A stretch of 64,000 nucleotides of DNA from Paludibacteraceae bacterium (GTDB lineage: Bacteria; Bacteroidota; Bacteroidia; Bacteroidales; Paludibacteraceae). Numbering within the stretch: position 1 is the stretch's first letter; every line of letters begins with the position of its first letter. Shown one piece after another: positions 9,222 to 18,486 of this stretch. A model generated the notes under the pieces. It made no database searches. It saw only the letters and a program-made list of their open reading frames with translations, and was not told the origin of the DNA. Location: positions 36,350 through 100,349 of the forward strand of contig JAKSLB010000010.1 of the NCBI GenBank assembly GCA_024401435.1. The letters are read 5' to 3'. The position numbers were made by a program, and so were the translations under genes.

Positions 9222-9242
9222 ATTCATTGGTAATGATAGATA

Positions 9243-9277
9243 AAAATAACCCACAACAAAATTGTGGGTTATTTTTT
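9243..9277. terminator. Bidirectional rho-independent terminator after galE
   Basis: A perfect 14-base-pair stem (9243-9256 with 9262-9275) and a 5-base loop CAAAA, followed by a T run on the plus strand and preceded by an A run. It sits between the convergent galE and cytidylate-kinase-like genes and can serve both strands. Confidence 0.9.
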
Positions 9278-9298
9278 TATGATAGTATAAAATCCCCT

Positions 9299-9925
9299 TT
9301 ATTGAAGAAATCCAGCTGTTTTTAGGTAGTGAATAATAAAATCCACTGTTTTGTCTACTCCCAAAGAGGAAACATCGATTGAGAGTGTGTAGGTAGAAGA
9401 CATTCCCCATATTTTATTGGAGTAAAAATTGTAATAAGCAGCTCTTCTTTTATCTTCTATTTCCATTTTAGTTAATGCTTCTTCTTTCGTGATATTGTTT
9501 CTTTGGCAGATACGTTCGGCGCGATCATCATTGGAGGAGTGAAGGAATACACTGACACAATTTGGATTATCTCGTAAAACGTAGTCGGAGCATCGTCCAA
9601 CGATAATGCAGGATTTCTCTTCTGCTAATCTTTTGATGGCACTTGATTGCATTTCGAAAAGAGTGTCTTGAGAAAGAAAGTTTTTGGATTGGAATCCACC
9701 TGTGATTAAACTTTCCACCCATTGTAGAACATTACCTGAGAAAGTGGCAGATTTTTCATCTGCGTTTTCGAAGAATTCTGGTGCGAATCCAAAATCTTTA
9801 GCAGCTTCGAGTATGAGTTCTTTATCGTAATAATCGATACCTAGTTTTTCAGAAAGTTTCTTTCCGACAGCTCTACCGCCAGCGCCGAATTGTCGGCCTA
9901 TGCTTATGATTAAATTGTTTTTCAT
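9299..9925 (-). CDS. Cytidylate kinase-like family protein
   Basis: A 208-residue P-loop protein whose N terminus, LIISIGRQFGAGGRAVGKKL, is the characteristic cytidylate-kinase-like signature. It replaces the classic GxxGxGKS loop by GRQFGAGGR. IIVGRCSDYVL and the ERICQRNNITKEEALTKM stretch (the adenylate kinase-type lid) support a nucleotide kinase fold. It differs from housekeeping Cmk, so the actual substrate is uncertain. Its ATG overlaps the stop of the MATE gene by 4 bases, indicating translational coupling. Confidence 0.85.
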   Translation of the reverse strand: MKNNLIISIGRQFGAGGRAVGKKLSEKLGIDYYDKELILEAAKDFGFAPEFFENADEKSATFSGNVLQWVESLITGGFQSKNFLSQDTLFEMQSSAIKRLAEEKSCIIVGRCSDYVLRDNPNCVSVFLHSSNDDRAERICQRNNITKEEALTKMEIEDKRRAAYYNFYSNKIWGMSSTYTLSIDVSSLGVDKTVDFIIHYLKTAGFLQ

Positions 9926-11310
9926 GATTGAATAGATTGGTTGTTAGTGAATGGTTTGTCTTTTAGTTTTGAAAAGCGTTTCATTTCAATACGTAAAAGG
10001 ACAAGTGCCAGTATTGAGGATAACGCATCTGAAATTGGCATGCAGATGAAGACACCTGTAGTTCCGTAGATTTTAGGTAAAATTAGTAATAGGGGAACAA
10101 GCATTAATAGTTGTCTGGTTGAAGAGAGAATGACAGCCATTGGTGCTTTACCGATAGATTGGAAAAAGTTTGAAGTAACCATTTGGAATCCTACAATTGG
10201 GAATGCTGCTACGCAGATTCTAAGTCCCAGAATGGTTAAATCTATTAATTGTTCATCTGATGTGAATAATCTCGCCATGTAATAGGGAATTGTTTCCGCC
10301 ACAATAAATGCCATGGTTGTTACGCACATTGCGCAGATGATTGTTACTTTTAGTACTTCTCGAACTCTGGAATAGAGTTGTGCACCAAAATTGTAACCTG
10401 CGATAGGTTGCATACCTTGGTTAAATCCCATAACCAACATTACGAACATCATTAACAAACTATTAACGATTCCGTAGGCTCCTATGGCAAGGTCACCTCC
10501 TTGTTCAGCCAAAGCTTTGTTAATCAAAATAACAACGAGACATGCGCATGCGTTAAGCATGAATGGAGCCATTCCAATGGATAAGATGGATTTGATGATA
10601 CGACTATCAAATTTAAAAATGTTTTTTTCGAAATGTAAAAAAGATTGTTGATTGCTAAAGTGATGAATAACAATAATTAAGGCAACCAATTGTGATAATA
10701 TGGTAGCGCTTGCAGCACCTCGAATTCCCCAGTGAAAAACGAAGATGAACAGTGGTGCTAAGCAAAGGTTTATCAAGACTGTCATAATTGTCACACGCAT
10801 AGCCTTGCGAGGATTTCCTGAAGCACGCATAACATTATTTAATCCTAAATATAGGTGTGTGATGACATTACCCAACAAAATCACTTGCATAAAATCCCTT
10901 GCGTAAGGGATGGTATCTTGACTCGCTCCGAAAAAGAACAATATTTGATCAATGAATAGTAATCCGAGTGTCATGAATATGATACCAAGGCAAATGTTTA
11001 AAAGGACCACATTCCCTAATACTTTTTGTGTGCTGTCATAATCTTGTTGTCCCATTTTTATAGAGGTTAATGTAGCACCTCCTGCGCCTACCATTGCACC
11101 GAATGCTGCGGACAAGTTCATGACTGGCAATGTGATGGCAAGTCCTGAAATGGCTAAAGCAGAAACACCTTGACCTATAAACGCACGGTCGATTACGTTG
11201 TATAAGGCTGATGCCATCATGGCTGCAATAGCTGGACCAGAATATTCAAATAGTAATTTTCGAATATTTCCTGTGCCTAAAATTGTTGTGGATGTTTGAG
11301 AATTTGACAT
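9922..11310 (-). CDS. MATE family efflux transporter
   Basis: A 462-residue protein with about twelve hydrophobic helices in two repeats, as in MATE/NorM-type cation-coupled exporters. Diagnostic segments are YNVIDRAFIGQGVSALAISG (residues about 38-57, cf. MATE helix 1-2) and QGMQPIAGYNFGAQ (about 291-304) in the second half. It is expected in the inner membrane exporting cationic or metabolite substrates; the specificity is unknown. It is followed with a 4-base overlap by a cytidylate-kinase-like gene. Confidence 0.93.
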   Translation of the reverse strand: MSNSQTSTTILGTGNIRKLLFEYSGPAIAAMMASALYNVIDRAFIGQGVSALAISGLAITLPVMNLSAAFGAMVGAGGATLTSIKMGQQDYDSTQKVLGNVVLLNICLGIIFMTLGLLFIDQILFFFGASQDTIPYARDFMQVILLGNVITHLYLGLNNVMRASGNPRKAMRVTIMTVLINLCLAPLFIFVFHWGIRGAASATILSQLVALIIVIHHFSNQQSFLHFEKNIFKFDSRIIKSILSIGMAPFMLNACACLVVILINKALAEQGGDLAIGAYGIVNSLLMMFVMLVMGFNQGMQPIAGYNFGAQLYSRVREVLKVTIICAMCVTTMAFIVAETIPYYMARLFTSDEQLIDLTILGLRICVAAFPIVGFQMVTSNFFQSIGKAPMAVILSSTRQLLMLVPLLLILPKIYGTTGVFICMPISDALSSILALVLLRIEMKRFSKLKDKPFTNNQSIQS

Positions 11311-11330
11311 GTTATACTTAAAATTTTTTG

Positions 11331-11338
11331 CAAAAGTA
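11331..11338 (-). promoter_or_regulatory. Possible -7 box for the MATE/kinase pair
   Basis: The minus-strand reading TACTTTTG matches TAnnTTTG, 20 bases upstream of the MATE start. The 30-base gap after the HhH gene leaves little room, so the upstream element would lie in the end of that gene. Confidence 0.45.
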
Positions 11339-11340
11339 TG

Positions 11341-11841
11341 CTATTTTATCCAAATATGAGGGAGTATCTCATGATAAGTTTCATCTGAAAGACCATATAC
11401 GTTTCGAATTTGTTCAACAGAGGTGAATCCACCTAACTTCTTCCTGTATTTAACAATCCTTGCAGACAATACGCTTCCTATACCTTTCAATCTTTTGAGT
11501 TCTGTGGTGTCTGCAGAATTCAATTCAACGCGAACAGTATCGTAATTGTAGGATACGTATGAGCTTTTCTTTCTCTCCTTCTTAATTGGCAGTTCCCTTT
11601 TTATATTCGTTATATTGGTTGTAGTATCTTTTTTCACACTTTGAAATGTGTCGATCGTAGTTGTCGTTGATGCTTTTTTTATTTCTGTTTTTTTTTGAAC
11701 TATTTGTTTTTCTTCCTTTGTTTGAACTGGAAGACAAAAGTTGACGGCGAACATTAGTCCGATTAAACAACACAAGATGACAATACCGCTTCTTTCCCCT
11801 TTGGAGAAAAAGAAAAAATCTTTCCATATTGAATGTGACAT
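11341..11841 (-). CDS. Helix-hairpin-helix (ComEA-like) membrane-anchored protein
   Basis: A 166-residue protein. One N-terminal transmembrane helix (about 16-34: GIVILCCLIGLMFAVNFCL) is followed by a Lys/Thr-rich linker of about 70 residues. The C-terminal helix-hairpin-helix domain (about 104-165) includes VELNSADTTELKRLKGIGSV and the second hairpin FTSVEQIRNVYGLSDETY. HhH domains of this kind bind DNA non-specifically in ComEA, but the same fold occurs in many Bacteroidetes proteins of unknown role. It would face the periplasm. It lies 30 bases ahead of the MATE gene on the same strand. Confidence 0.85.
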   Translation of the reverse strand: MSHSIWKDFFFFSKGERSGIVILCCLIGLMFAVNFCLPVQTKEEKQIVQKKTEIKKASTTTTIDTFQSVKKDTTTNITNIKRELPIKKERKKSSYVSYNYDTVRVELNSADTTELKRLKGIGSVLSARIVKYRKKLGGFTSVEQIRNVYGLSDETYHEILPHIWIK

Positions 11842-12008
11842 TTTGTAAAATTTTAGGTATGAATGATAGATTTGTTGATAACATATTGGTTTCTCATTTG
11901 GATTTGCTTATGTCACTTATGTGTGATGTAAACAGGTTTTATATCCTCAGATAGATACGCAAAAATACAATTTTATTTGTAGATAATAAAGATATGGAAA
12001 AATTTCTG

Positions 12009-12016
12009 TAAATTTG
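12009..12016 (+). promoter_or_regulatory. Possible -7 box (TAAATTTG) upstream of yidC
   Basis: TAAATTTG fits the TAnnTTTG consensus, 73 bases before the yidC ATG. No properly spaced -33 box is evident. Confidence 0.45.
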
Positions 12017-12088
12017 CACTTCATTTTGAGTCCCTTTGCGGGGGTGTATTCTATGAATTTTTGAAATTACGAATAACAAATATATACG

Positions 12089-13972
12089 ATGGATAAAAAT
12101 AGTATTCTGGCTTTTGTCTTGATGACGTTAGTTTTTATAGGTTTCAGTTATTTTAACCGACCAACGCAAGAACAGATTGAAGCACAACAAAGGTACGTTG
12201 ATTCTATTAACAATGTACAAGCACAGTTGAAAGAAAAAGAGGCCCAGATTCAAGCTGAGGCATTCAAGCCTATCTTTTCTGAGGAAGATACAGATTCTAT
12301 GAAGATGATCAAGTCTACAGAGCGTTATGGAGAGTTTGCTAGTGGTGCATTTGGTGCAAACGAAACGGTCACATTACAAAATAATTTAATCCGTGTAGAC
12401 TTGTCAACTTTAGGTGCGGAAGTTAAAAAGGTTACATTGAAGGATTATGTTGACTATAAGAAAGATACGCTAGTTTTATTTTCTGAAAATGAGAATCAAT
12501 TTTCAATTGATTTGCCGACTGTTAGTAATCGGACATTAAAAACGACAGATTTAAAATTTAAAATTGCATCAAAGACAGATAGTTCGGTAACATTCTCATT
12601 GTTAACCAACAATGGCGGAAGTTTAGATTATATCTATACTCTTCCTTCTAACTCCTATATGTTAGATTTTGATATTCGCATGAATAATTTGTCTAATGTA
12701 TTATCTGATAAGTCTTCATTGGTGGCCAATTGGAAAATGGATGTACCTCAACATGAAAAAGGTCGAAAGTTTGAAGGAAGATATGCTCAAATGTATTATT
12801 ATACATTGGATGATGGCATAGATTATTTAAGCGAGACTTCAAATGATGAAACAAAACTTTCAGATCCGTTGAGATGGATTGCTTTTAAAGACCAATATTT
12901 TTCAAGTATTTTGATTGCAGACAAAGAATTCTCTTCATCTGATTTGTCATCAAAAGTGGCAAAGGATTTATCTAAATATTTAAAACAATACGAAGCTTCC
13001 ATTAAGATTCCTTGTGAAGGCGATAATTCAACTATTGGAATGCGTTATTTCTTTGGTCCTAACCATTACAAATTGTTAAAGTCATATGATGAAGGTTTGT
13101 CGGGTGATCAAAAATTATATCTGAAACGTATTGTTCCTTTAGGTGCTGCAATATTCCGTTGGGTAAATCAAATTTTCACAATACCAATGTTTAATTTCCT
13201 TGGTGGATTTATTAGTAACTATGGTATCATTATTTTAATTATGACATTTGTAGTGAAATTGATTATCTTCCCATTGACGTACAAGTCATATCTTTCAACA
13301 GCGAAGATGAGAGTGTTAAAACCGCAAATTGATGAAATTAATGCTAGAATTCCTGCAGAAAATCAGTCTGAGCGTTCACAAGCAACTATGGAATTGTATT
13401 CTAAAGCTGGTGTTAATCCGATGGGTGGATGTTTACCAATGTTATTGCAAATGCCTATTTTGATTGCTTTATTCTATTTCTTCCCGAATGCAATTGAGTT
13501 GAGAGGACAAAGTTTCTTGTGGGCTGAAGATCTTTCTACATACGATGCTATCATTTCATGGAATAAAGACTTATGGTTAATCGGTGATCACATTAGTTTG
13601 TTCTGTTTATTGATGACCATAACCAATTTCATTTATACTAAAATTAATATGGCAACCACTGATACAGGACAAATGAATCAAATGCCAATTATGAAGTATA
13701 TGATGTACTTTATGCCTGTTATGTTCTTGTTTATCTTTAATGATTATTCTTCTGGTTTGAGTTACTATTATTTCATTTCTTTGTTGATTACGATCATTCA
13801 AACTTTTGTGATTCGTAAGTATTTTGTTGATGAAGAGAAATTATTAAAAAAGATTCAAGAAAATCAAAAGAAGCCTATGAAAAAAGGTACATGGTTGTCT
13901 AGAATTGAGGAAATGCAGAAACAAAGTCAGGCAATGATGGAACAACAAAGAAAACAACAACAAGGTAAATAA
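12089..13972 (+). CDS. yidC: Membrane protein insertase YidC
   Basis: A 627-residue YidC of the Gram-negative type. It has an N-terminal helix (about 6-22), then a large periplasmic beta domain (about 70-345). The C-terminal insertase core starts near residue 353 and includes a helix at about 377-395 (YGIIILIMTFVVKLIIFPLT) and the MGGCLPMLLQMPILIALFYF segment near 445. It inserts inner-membrane proteins with or without SecYEG. The C-terminal tail is Gln/Lys rich. In many Bacteroidales pyrG precedes yidC; here the upstream gene is divergent. A strong terminator follows. Confidence 0.97.
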   Translation: MDKNSILAFVLMTLVFIGFSYFNRPTQEQIEAQQRYVDSINNVQAQLKEKEAQIQAEAFKPIFSEEDTDSMKMIKSTERYGEFASGAFGANETVTLQNNLIRVDLSTLGAEVKKVTLKDYVDYKKDTLVLFSENENQFSIDLPTVSNRTLKTTDLKFKIASKTDSSVTFSLLTNNGGSLDYIYTLPSNSYMLDFDIRMNNLSNVLSDKSSLVANWKMDVPQHEKGRKFEGRYAQMYYYTLDDGIDYLSETSNDETKLSDPLRWIAFKDQYFSSILIADKEFSSSDLSSKVAKDLSKYLKQYEASIKIPCEGDNSTIGMRYFFGPNHYKLLKSYDEGLSGDQKLYLKRIVPLGAAIFRWVNQIFTIPMFNFLGGFISNYGIIILIMTFVVKLIIFPLTYKSYLSTAKMRVLKPQIDEINARIPAENQSERSQATMELYSKAGVNPMGGCLPMLLQMPILIALFYFFPNAIELRGQSFLWAEDLSTYDAIISWNKDLWLIGDHISLFCLLMTITNFIYTKINMATTDTGQMNQMPIMKYMMYFMPVMFLFIFNDYSSGLSYYYFISLLITIIQTFVIRKYFVDEEKLLKKIQENQKKPMKKGTWLSRIEEMQKQSQAMMEQQRKQQQGK

Positions 13973-13988
13973 TTAAAAGTTATATCCC

Positions 13989-14022
13989 AAAGTGCACAAG
14001 ATTTTACTTGTGCACTTTTTTT
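13989..14022 (+). terminator. Rho-independent terminator of yidC
   Basis: A perfect 12-base-pair stem (13989-14000 with 14007-14018), 6-base loop and a following T run, 16 bases after the yidC stop. Confidence 0.88.
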
Positions 14023-14101
14023 ATTCCCTTATTTGATAATGATGTAAAAATGTGATATTGTGAAAATGCAAAATTTCAAATATGAAACCATACTAAAACG
14101 A

Positions 14102-14129
14102 AAAGACACCATATCGCTATGGTGTCTTT
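14102..14129 (-). terminator. Terminator of the tra operon
   Basis: A perfect 12-base-pair stem (14102-14113 with 14118-14129) and a TCGC loop. On the minus strand it is followed by TCGTTTT, about 40 bases beyond the traN stop. It closes the long minus-strand tra operon. Confidence 0.75.
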
Positions 14130-14168
14130 CCTTAAGGTAGATTTTTGTGTAGTAGATTTTTCAATGCG

Positions 14169-15275
14169 TTATTCTAAGTGCTTGGCTTGCAGTAAATTTT
14201 TGTGTGAAACGGTAAATTTGAGATGTCTTCCTCCATTTTTTTCAAATAATTCGATGCGTAAATTGTGTTTATTGGGTATGGTGAATTTCTTATAAAAGAA
14301 AATAATAGCTTCTTTGTTGTTGATGGGGATGATTTTACAATCTGGTTGAGAATAGGTAAATAAGGGTTCTTTTTCATCCGCTTGATAAGATTGTTTTCTG
14401 TTGGTCTTTTTGTTTGTCACATAACATTTAATGAAGTCGATTTCATAGTCAATTTTAGAATTATTTTCAATGTTTAAATAAAGCATCATTACATCATTTT
14501 TCACATAAATCCCATAAAGAGAAAAGAATATTTTATCGCTGATAGAACCGATATTCTTAATCACACTCCCCTTCTCTATTATTTGTTTTCCAAAATTTTG
14601 TATTTGTGGTTCATTAATTGAAAGATACGAGAAAATGGCATTTTGTTGATGACTCCCATCTGTCATTTGAATATTCACTAATTCTGGATCGATTTTGTAG
14701 GTCACTAAAAATGGGTAGATGATTTTGTCCTCTGTTATAATGGTAAGAGATGTTTCATCAAAAGATATGAATCCTTCTGAGATAGACTTGCACTTTATGA
14801 TGTTATCAATTTCTTCTGCATAATCAGCTATTACATTTTCATTTCCTGATTGAATATCCAAAACCTTTGTTGGGAAAATAATGTGTGAGGTCTGTCGATG
14901 AGATAATTCTATAGGGTAAGGATTAATGGCTGTTAGTTCGTTGCCATTTACCTGACAAGCTATGAAGGAGGGGTTTTGATGATAGTGCAAATCGAAAGTG
15001 TGAACAATACCATCTAAGGTTATGATTGTTATACTTGTTTTTTCAAAGACAGCCACTTGACTCTTAATTCTTATAATGGATGGTATTTTAGTGATCTCAA
15101 CTTGTATATCCTCAGTTCCCATATCTGCATATTTCACATCAGAGGAGAATTGAAGGTATACCCATTTTATATCTGAGATTTCTAATGATGTACTTTTTAC
15201 ATCCATCATATTTGTGGCAAGGCTTTTTATGACCAATAGACAAAATAGTATAAGAAAAGATATTTTTTTATTCAT
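14169..15275 (-). CDS. traN: Conjugative transposon protein TraN (DUF4138)
   Basis: A 368-residue secreted protein with an N-terminal signal (about 1-20). The central TSHIIFPTKVLDIQSGNENV stretch (about 130-149), followed by ISEGFISFDETSLTIITED, is the TraN/DUF4138 signature of CTnDOT-like elements. In that system TraN is a periplasmic/outer-membrane component of the T4SS mating apparatus, analogous to VirB9. It is the last gene of the operon and overlaps traM by 8 bases. The frame is intact. traO, P and Q, which normally follow, are absent; yidC lies next instead. Confidence 0.85.
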   Translation of the reverse strand: MNKKISFLILFCLLVIKSLATNMMDVKSTSLEISDIKWVYLQFSSDVKYADMGTEDIQVEITKIPSIIRIKSQVAVFEKTSITIITLDGIVHTFDLHYHQNPSFIACQVNGNELTAINPYPIELSHRQTSHIIFPTKVLDIQSGNENVIADYAEEIDNIIKCKSISEGFISFDETSLTIITEDKIIYPFLVTYKIDPELVNIQMTDGSHQQNAIFSYLSINEPQIQNFGKQIIEKGSVIKNIGSISDKIFFSLYGIYVKNDVMMLYLNIENNSKIDYEIDFIKCYVTNKKTNRKQSYQADEKEPLFTYSQPDCKIIPINNKEAIIFFYKKFTIPNKHNLRIELFEKNGGRHLKFTVSHKNLLQAKHLE

Positions 15276-16398
15276 CGATTTTGATAATTAAATTATAGTT
15301 AGATGCTAATGTTACTTTCACGTCTTTAACGGATCCGTTGACAACACTCTTTGTGGCATTAATAATGGCGTGTGCACCTGTGTTTAAAATGCCTGTGACA
15401 TTTCCAAAATTAATTTCTGTATCGGTAATTGTTTCGCTACCCGCCTCTTTTTGAACATCGTTCACTAGATTTTCAGGGAAATAAATTCCTTCAAATCCGT
15501 CCTTGTCATAAATTGTCCCTTTGAACGGATATACGTTGTCTTTATATACAATGTTTTCTATGTGAATATTCACACGATTTTTATTGAAATTAGCCATTCC
15601 AATCACAATCGTGTTTTCTGGAATGCTTGTTCCATCAATGATAATGGGTTCTAAGATTCGTAGTTTTACTTGAGATGAGGAGGTTATGTTTTTTTGTTCT
15701 CCATGAATAACAGCTTTGATTCTTCCGTTATTATTTTTCTTTGTTGTAGAATTGATTGGTCTGAAGCCATTTTTAGGTTGTTGGACTATTGGTTTTTCTT
15801 CTTTTGATTGTACGATATTCCTTTCTTTGGGTTCTTGAATCTCCTCTTTGGGTGGATTGATGTATAAACTACGAAGTCTTTCAAATCTTTCTTTCTTCTC
15901 TTTTTCTTTTGCTTCTGTCAGATCAATGTCGTCGTAATTTTTTATCTCTGTGTCGATTGGTTCTGTCTTGGAAGTACGTTTTTTTGAAATCGGTTCTTTT
16001 TTGGGGGTATATTCGACAATACTCTGTTTAAAGTTTTGTAAGGCATTTCTATTGGTATCTTCTTTATTCACATCCGTTTCTGCTATGATCTCTTCCGATT
16101 TTTCGGTAAAGAAGAGGAACGAGTTGTGTTCCTCTTGTAACTCTTTTTCTTTTTGCTCTTGTTGGATAATTGCAGTTGCTTTATTGTAAGCATCTAATCT
16201 ATTATCAGCGATTTCATCCGTGAATATGTCAGGGAGAGAATCAGTATTATGTGTATTATTACTTTCCTGAAAAGATGTGTGGGTCGTTTCACTTGCACTT
16301 TTTAAAATGTAAAATAATCCACAGGATCCTACGAATAGAAATATCATGCCAAAATGAATGATCCATATTTTCTTATGTAAATTATTGTTTTTTTTCAT
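15268..16398 (-). CDS. traM: Conjugative transposon protein TraM (VirB10-like)
   Basis: A 376-residue protein. It has one N-terminal transmembrane helix (about 11-30), a long charged and Lys/Glu-rich linker (about 45-235) with periplasm-spanning character, and a C-terminal domain. That domain (about 245-374) matches TraM: VKLRILEPIIIDGTSIPENT then IVIGMANFNKNRVNI and YPFKGTIYDKDGFEGIYFPE. It is the scaffold that bridges inner and outer membrane in the T4SS, as VirB10 does. It overlaps traN by 8 bases and the traL-like gene by 17 bases. Confidence 0.88.
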   Translation of the reverse strand: MKKNNNLHKKIWIIHFGMIFLFVGSCGLFYILKSASETTHTSFQESNNTHNTDSLPDIFTDEIADNRLDAYNKATAIIQQEQKEKELQEEHNSFLFFTEKSEEIIAETDVNKEDTNRNALQNFKQSIVEYTPKKEPISKKRTSKTEPIDTEIKNYDDIDLTEAKEKEKKERFERLRSLYINPPKEEIQEPKERNIVQSKEEKPIVQQPKNGFRPINSTTKKNNNGRIKAVIHGEQKNITSSSQVKLRILEPIIIDGTSIPENTIVIGMANFNKNRVNIHIENIVYKDNVYPFKGTIYDKDGFEGIYFPENLVNDVQKEAGSETITDTEINFGNVTGILNTGAHAIINATKSVVNGSVKDVKVTLASNYNLIIKIDE

Positions 16399-16708
16399 TT
16401 TTCTCTTCTAATTGTAAGTTAAATGAATCAATGGTTGTGAAGATGTTTTGTAAGGAATCCTTTTTCCTTTTTAGGTCATTTTCTACTGTTTCTAATTCGT
16501 TCCGAAGTAGTTCATAGTTCTTTACATTGGTAGAATCTACCCATTCGGTATTTATTGCGGATTCTTTTTTTGAAATAGAAACGAATGTCTTGAAAATTGC
16601 CACGAAAAAAATAGAGATACAAAAAATGATAATGTATCGTTTTCGTTCATTTAAAGGAACATTTTCGAATGTTTCATTTATTTTTTCTTTAATAGTTTTC
16701 TTTTCCAT
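16382..16708 (-). CDS. traL: TraL-like small T4SS membrane protein (DUF3989-like)
   Basis: A 108-residue protein with a basic N terminus (NVPLNERKRYIIIF), a single transmembrane helix at about 27-45 and a coiled-coil-like C-terminal half (ELLRNELETVENDLKRKKDS). Size, topology and position between traK and traM match TraL of CTnDOT-type elements; primary sequence similarity is only modest by eye. It is 12 bases downstream of traK and overlaps traM by 17 bases. Confidence 0.65.
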   Translation of the reverse strand: MEKKTIKEKINETFENVPLNERKRYIIIFCISIFFVAIFKTFVSISKKESAINTEWVDSTNVKNYELLRNELETVENDLKRKKDSLQNIFTTIDSFNLQLEEKNEKKQ

Positions 16709-16720
16709 GATATGTAAAAT

Positions 16721-17341
16721 TTAACGTGCGACAGTATTTATCTCATTCATTTGTTCTATTCCCCAGTTTTCTATGATAAAACCATGAGGGTTGTTGTCAG
16801 ACCTTGGACAATTGATGAGCTGACAATGAGTATGAAGTTGATAATAGGTTATGGAAGATGTTCTCATAACTGAAGTAATGGCATATGTGTCTGCCTGGTA
16901 TGGATAATGATTCATATCAATTAAGATGGAATCGACTTTGATTTCGTTAATGATACCAGCTCCGACTAATTTTTGATAATATCCGTTTTCTTTTCTTGTT
17001 TTATAGAATTCTAATGCTGAATTATCAGCTAAGAATAAGGCTTGTTGAATATTATCTTCAATGGCTGCGCCATCGGGAGCTAGTGTAAAAAACAATTCAT
17101 GAAACCATCGTATGTGTGACTTAGCCTCCGCAGGTTTACAGATATTAATGTCTTGTGCTAAAGCCATCATAAGAGATTTCCCTTCGTCTAACACATATAT
17201 TTTTTGTCGTTGTTCATCAGCATATTTGTAAGATTTATGAATAGCATAGCATGAGACTATGATGGCGAATAAAGATATGCCGATTAGATAGAACTTTGAT
17301 AGAGCAAAGGCCCCTTGTATGTTTTTTAAGCTGTTTAACAT
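16721..17341 (-). CDS. traK: Conjugative transposon protein TraK (VirB8-like)
   Basis: A 206-residue protein starting MLNSLKNIQGAF. It has a single transmembrane helix at about 17-35 and a periplasmic domain with the TraK hallmarks SHIRWFHELFFTLAPD (about 96-111), ALFLADNSALEFYKTRKENG (about 122-141) and GFIIENW. It is a core assembly factor of the mating channel. The frame is open 24 codons upstream, but that extension lies inside traJ. The ATG at 17341, which overlaps the traJ stop by 7 bases, fits the family and the dense operon packing. Confidence 0.9.
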   Translation of the reverse strand: MLNSLKNIQGAFALSKFYLIGISLFAIIVSCYAIHKSYKYADEQRQKIYVLDEGKSLMMALAQDINICKPAEAKSHIRWFHELFFTLAPDGAAIEDNIQQALFLADNSALEFYKTRKENGYYQKLVGAGIINEIKVDSILIDMNHYPYQADTYAITSVMRTSSITYYQLHTHCQLINCPRSDNNPHGFIIENWGIEQMNEINTVAR

Positions 17342-18456
17342 GTTTCTTTTGCTTTTAGTGATTGGTTGGATACTAAATTTTGTGGAACAGAGGTATTCGT
17401 TGTATTGATCCATTCGAAGAATCTATGTTTTCGCTTCAATTTGCTAAAAAGTCGTAAAATATTCGGAGTTAATGGATTGGGTGCTGCTCCACTGATGAGT
17501 TTACTTGCTGCTGCAGAACCAGCTAACGTGATACCTCCTGTAATACTTTCCATTCCACCGGCGCTGACTATATAAGAAGATATGGATGGAATCATCAGAT
17601 ATAATACGATGAAAGCGAGTAGAAAAATTATGTAAGAGACGGTGATGGTTGTGAGAGAGGAATCAATGGATGTCACATCTGTAGATAGATTCGAAAGAGC
17701 TTGCCGATAGATTCCTATATGTTGTTGCATTAAAGTGGTGTTGAGTTGCATTATGATGACATCCATTAGATTGGCAATGGGAATAAAAAGGCACACATTA
17801 ATGTATTTACTTACCCAGCTTTGCCAGTTCTTTTTGAACATTGGCAAAACAGATAGTGCAAATGCAAAAGGACCGAATATGATTAATATGATCCGGAAAG
17901 CAATATTAATGGCTCTAATTGTTAATTTCACTGCTCCGAATGCGATGGCAGATATGTATTCAAGTCCGTTGAGCAATAAATCAATAGCGTTAATATAGAG
18001 GTTATCAAAGAAGGAAGATACGGAGTTAATCCCTAAGATTCCTTTCCAGAAACCGTTTTCATTTTTTTTCTCTTTCTCGGCATCCTGAAACGATTTTTTT
18101 ATTTTTGACAACTCTTTTTTTGCATTTAAGGATTCTTCAGTTCCATTAGTTGAAATAGTATATGTATATGAATTGATTGGTTCAAATATGGCATCGATGA
18201 AATTATAGACGAGCGAAAAGTTGATCGTGATTATACCGATGACAAAAGGTTTGAGTAAAGCATGAAAATCAATGGGTTCTCCTTTAGCCCATGTTTTCAT
18301 CAGTATATTTGCGAAGTATGCAAATGCAAAGAGTCCACAAAGGAGGAAGCATATTTCAGTTATTCCCGATAATTGTCCGACACATTTTTCAAAAAGATCA
18401 TCTACAAAAGAATCGGATAAAAAGGAAGATAAGTTGAAGGTTGTTGTCTGATCCAT
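17335..18456 (-). CDS. traJ: Conjugative transposon protein TraJ (VirB6-like)
   Basis: A 373-residue polytopic membrane protein with about seven to eight hydrophobic segments. Recognisable TraJ segments are ITEICFLLCGLFAFAYFANI (about 31-50), WAKGEPIDFHALLKPFVIGI, FGPFAFALSVLPMFKKNWQS (about 195-214) and the C-terminal SAGGMESITGG stretch. It would form the inner-membrane part of the T4SS channel. It overlaps traK by 7 bases and is 30 bases from traI. Confidence 0.9.
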   Translation of the reverse strand: MDQTTTFNLSSFLSDSFVDDLFEKCVGQLSGITEICFLLCGLFAFAYFANILMKTWAKGEPIDFHALLKPFVIGIITINFSLVYNFIDAIFEPINSYTYTISTNGTEESLNAKKELSKIKKSFQDAEKEKKNENGFWKGILGINSVSSFFDNLYINAIDLLLNGLEYISAIAFGAVKLTIRAINIAFRIILIIFGPFAFALSVLPMFKKNWQSWVSKYINVCLFIPIANLMDVIIMQLNTTLMQQHIGIYRQALSNLSTDVTSIDSSLTTITVSYIIFLLAFIVLYLMIPSISSYIVSAGGMESITGGITLAGSAAASKLISGAAPNPLTPNILRLFSKLKRKHRFFEWINTTNTSVPQNLVSNQSLKAKETC

Positions 18457-18486
18457 TGTCGTATTTGTTGGTAGAATATTAACTAA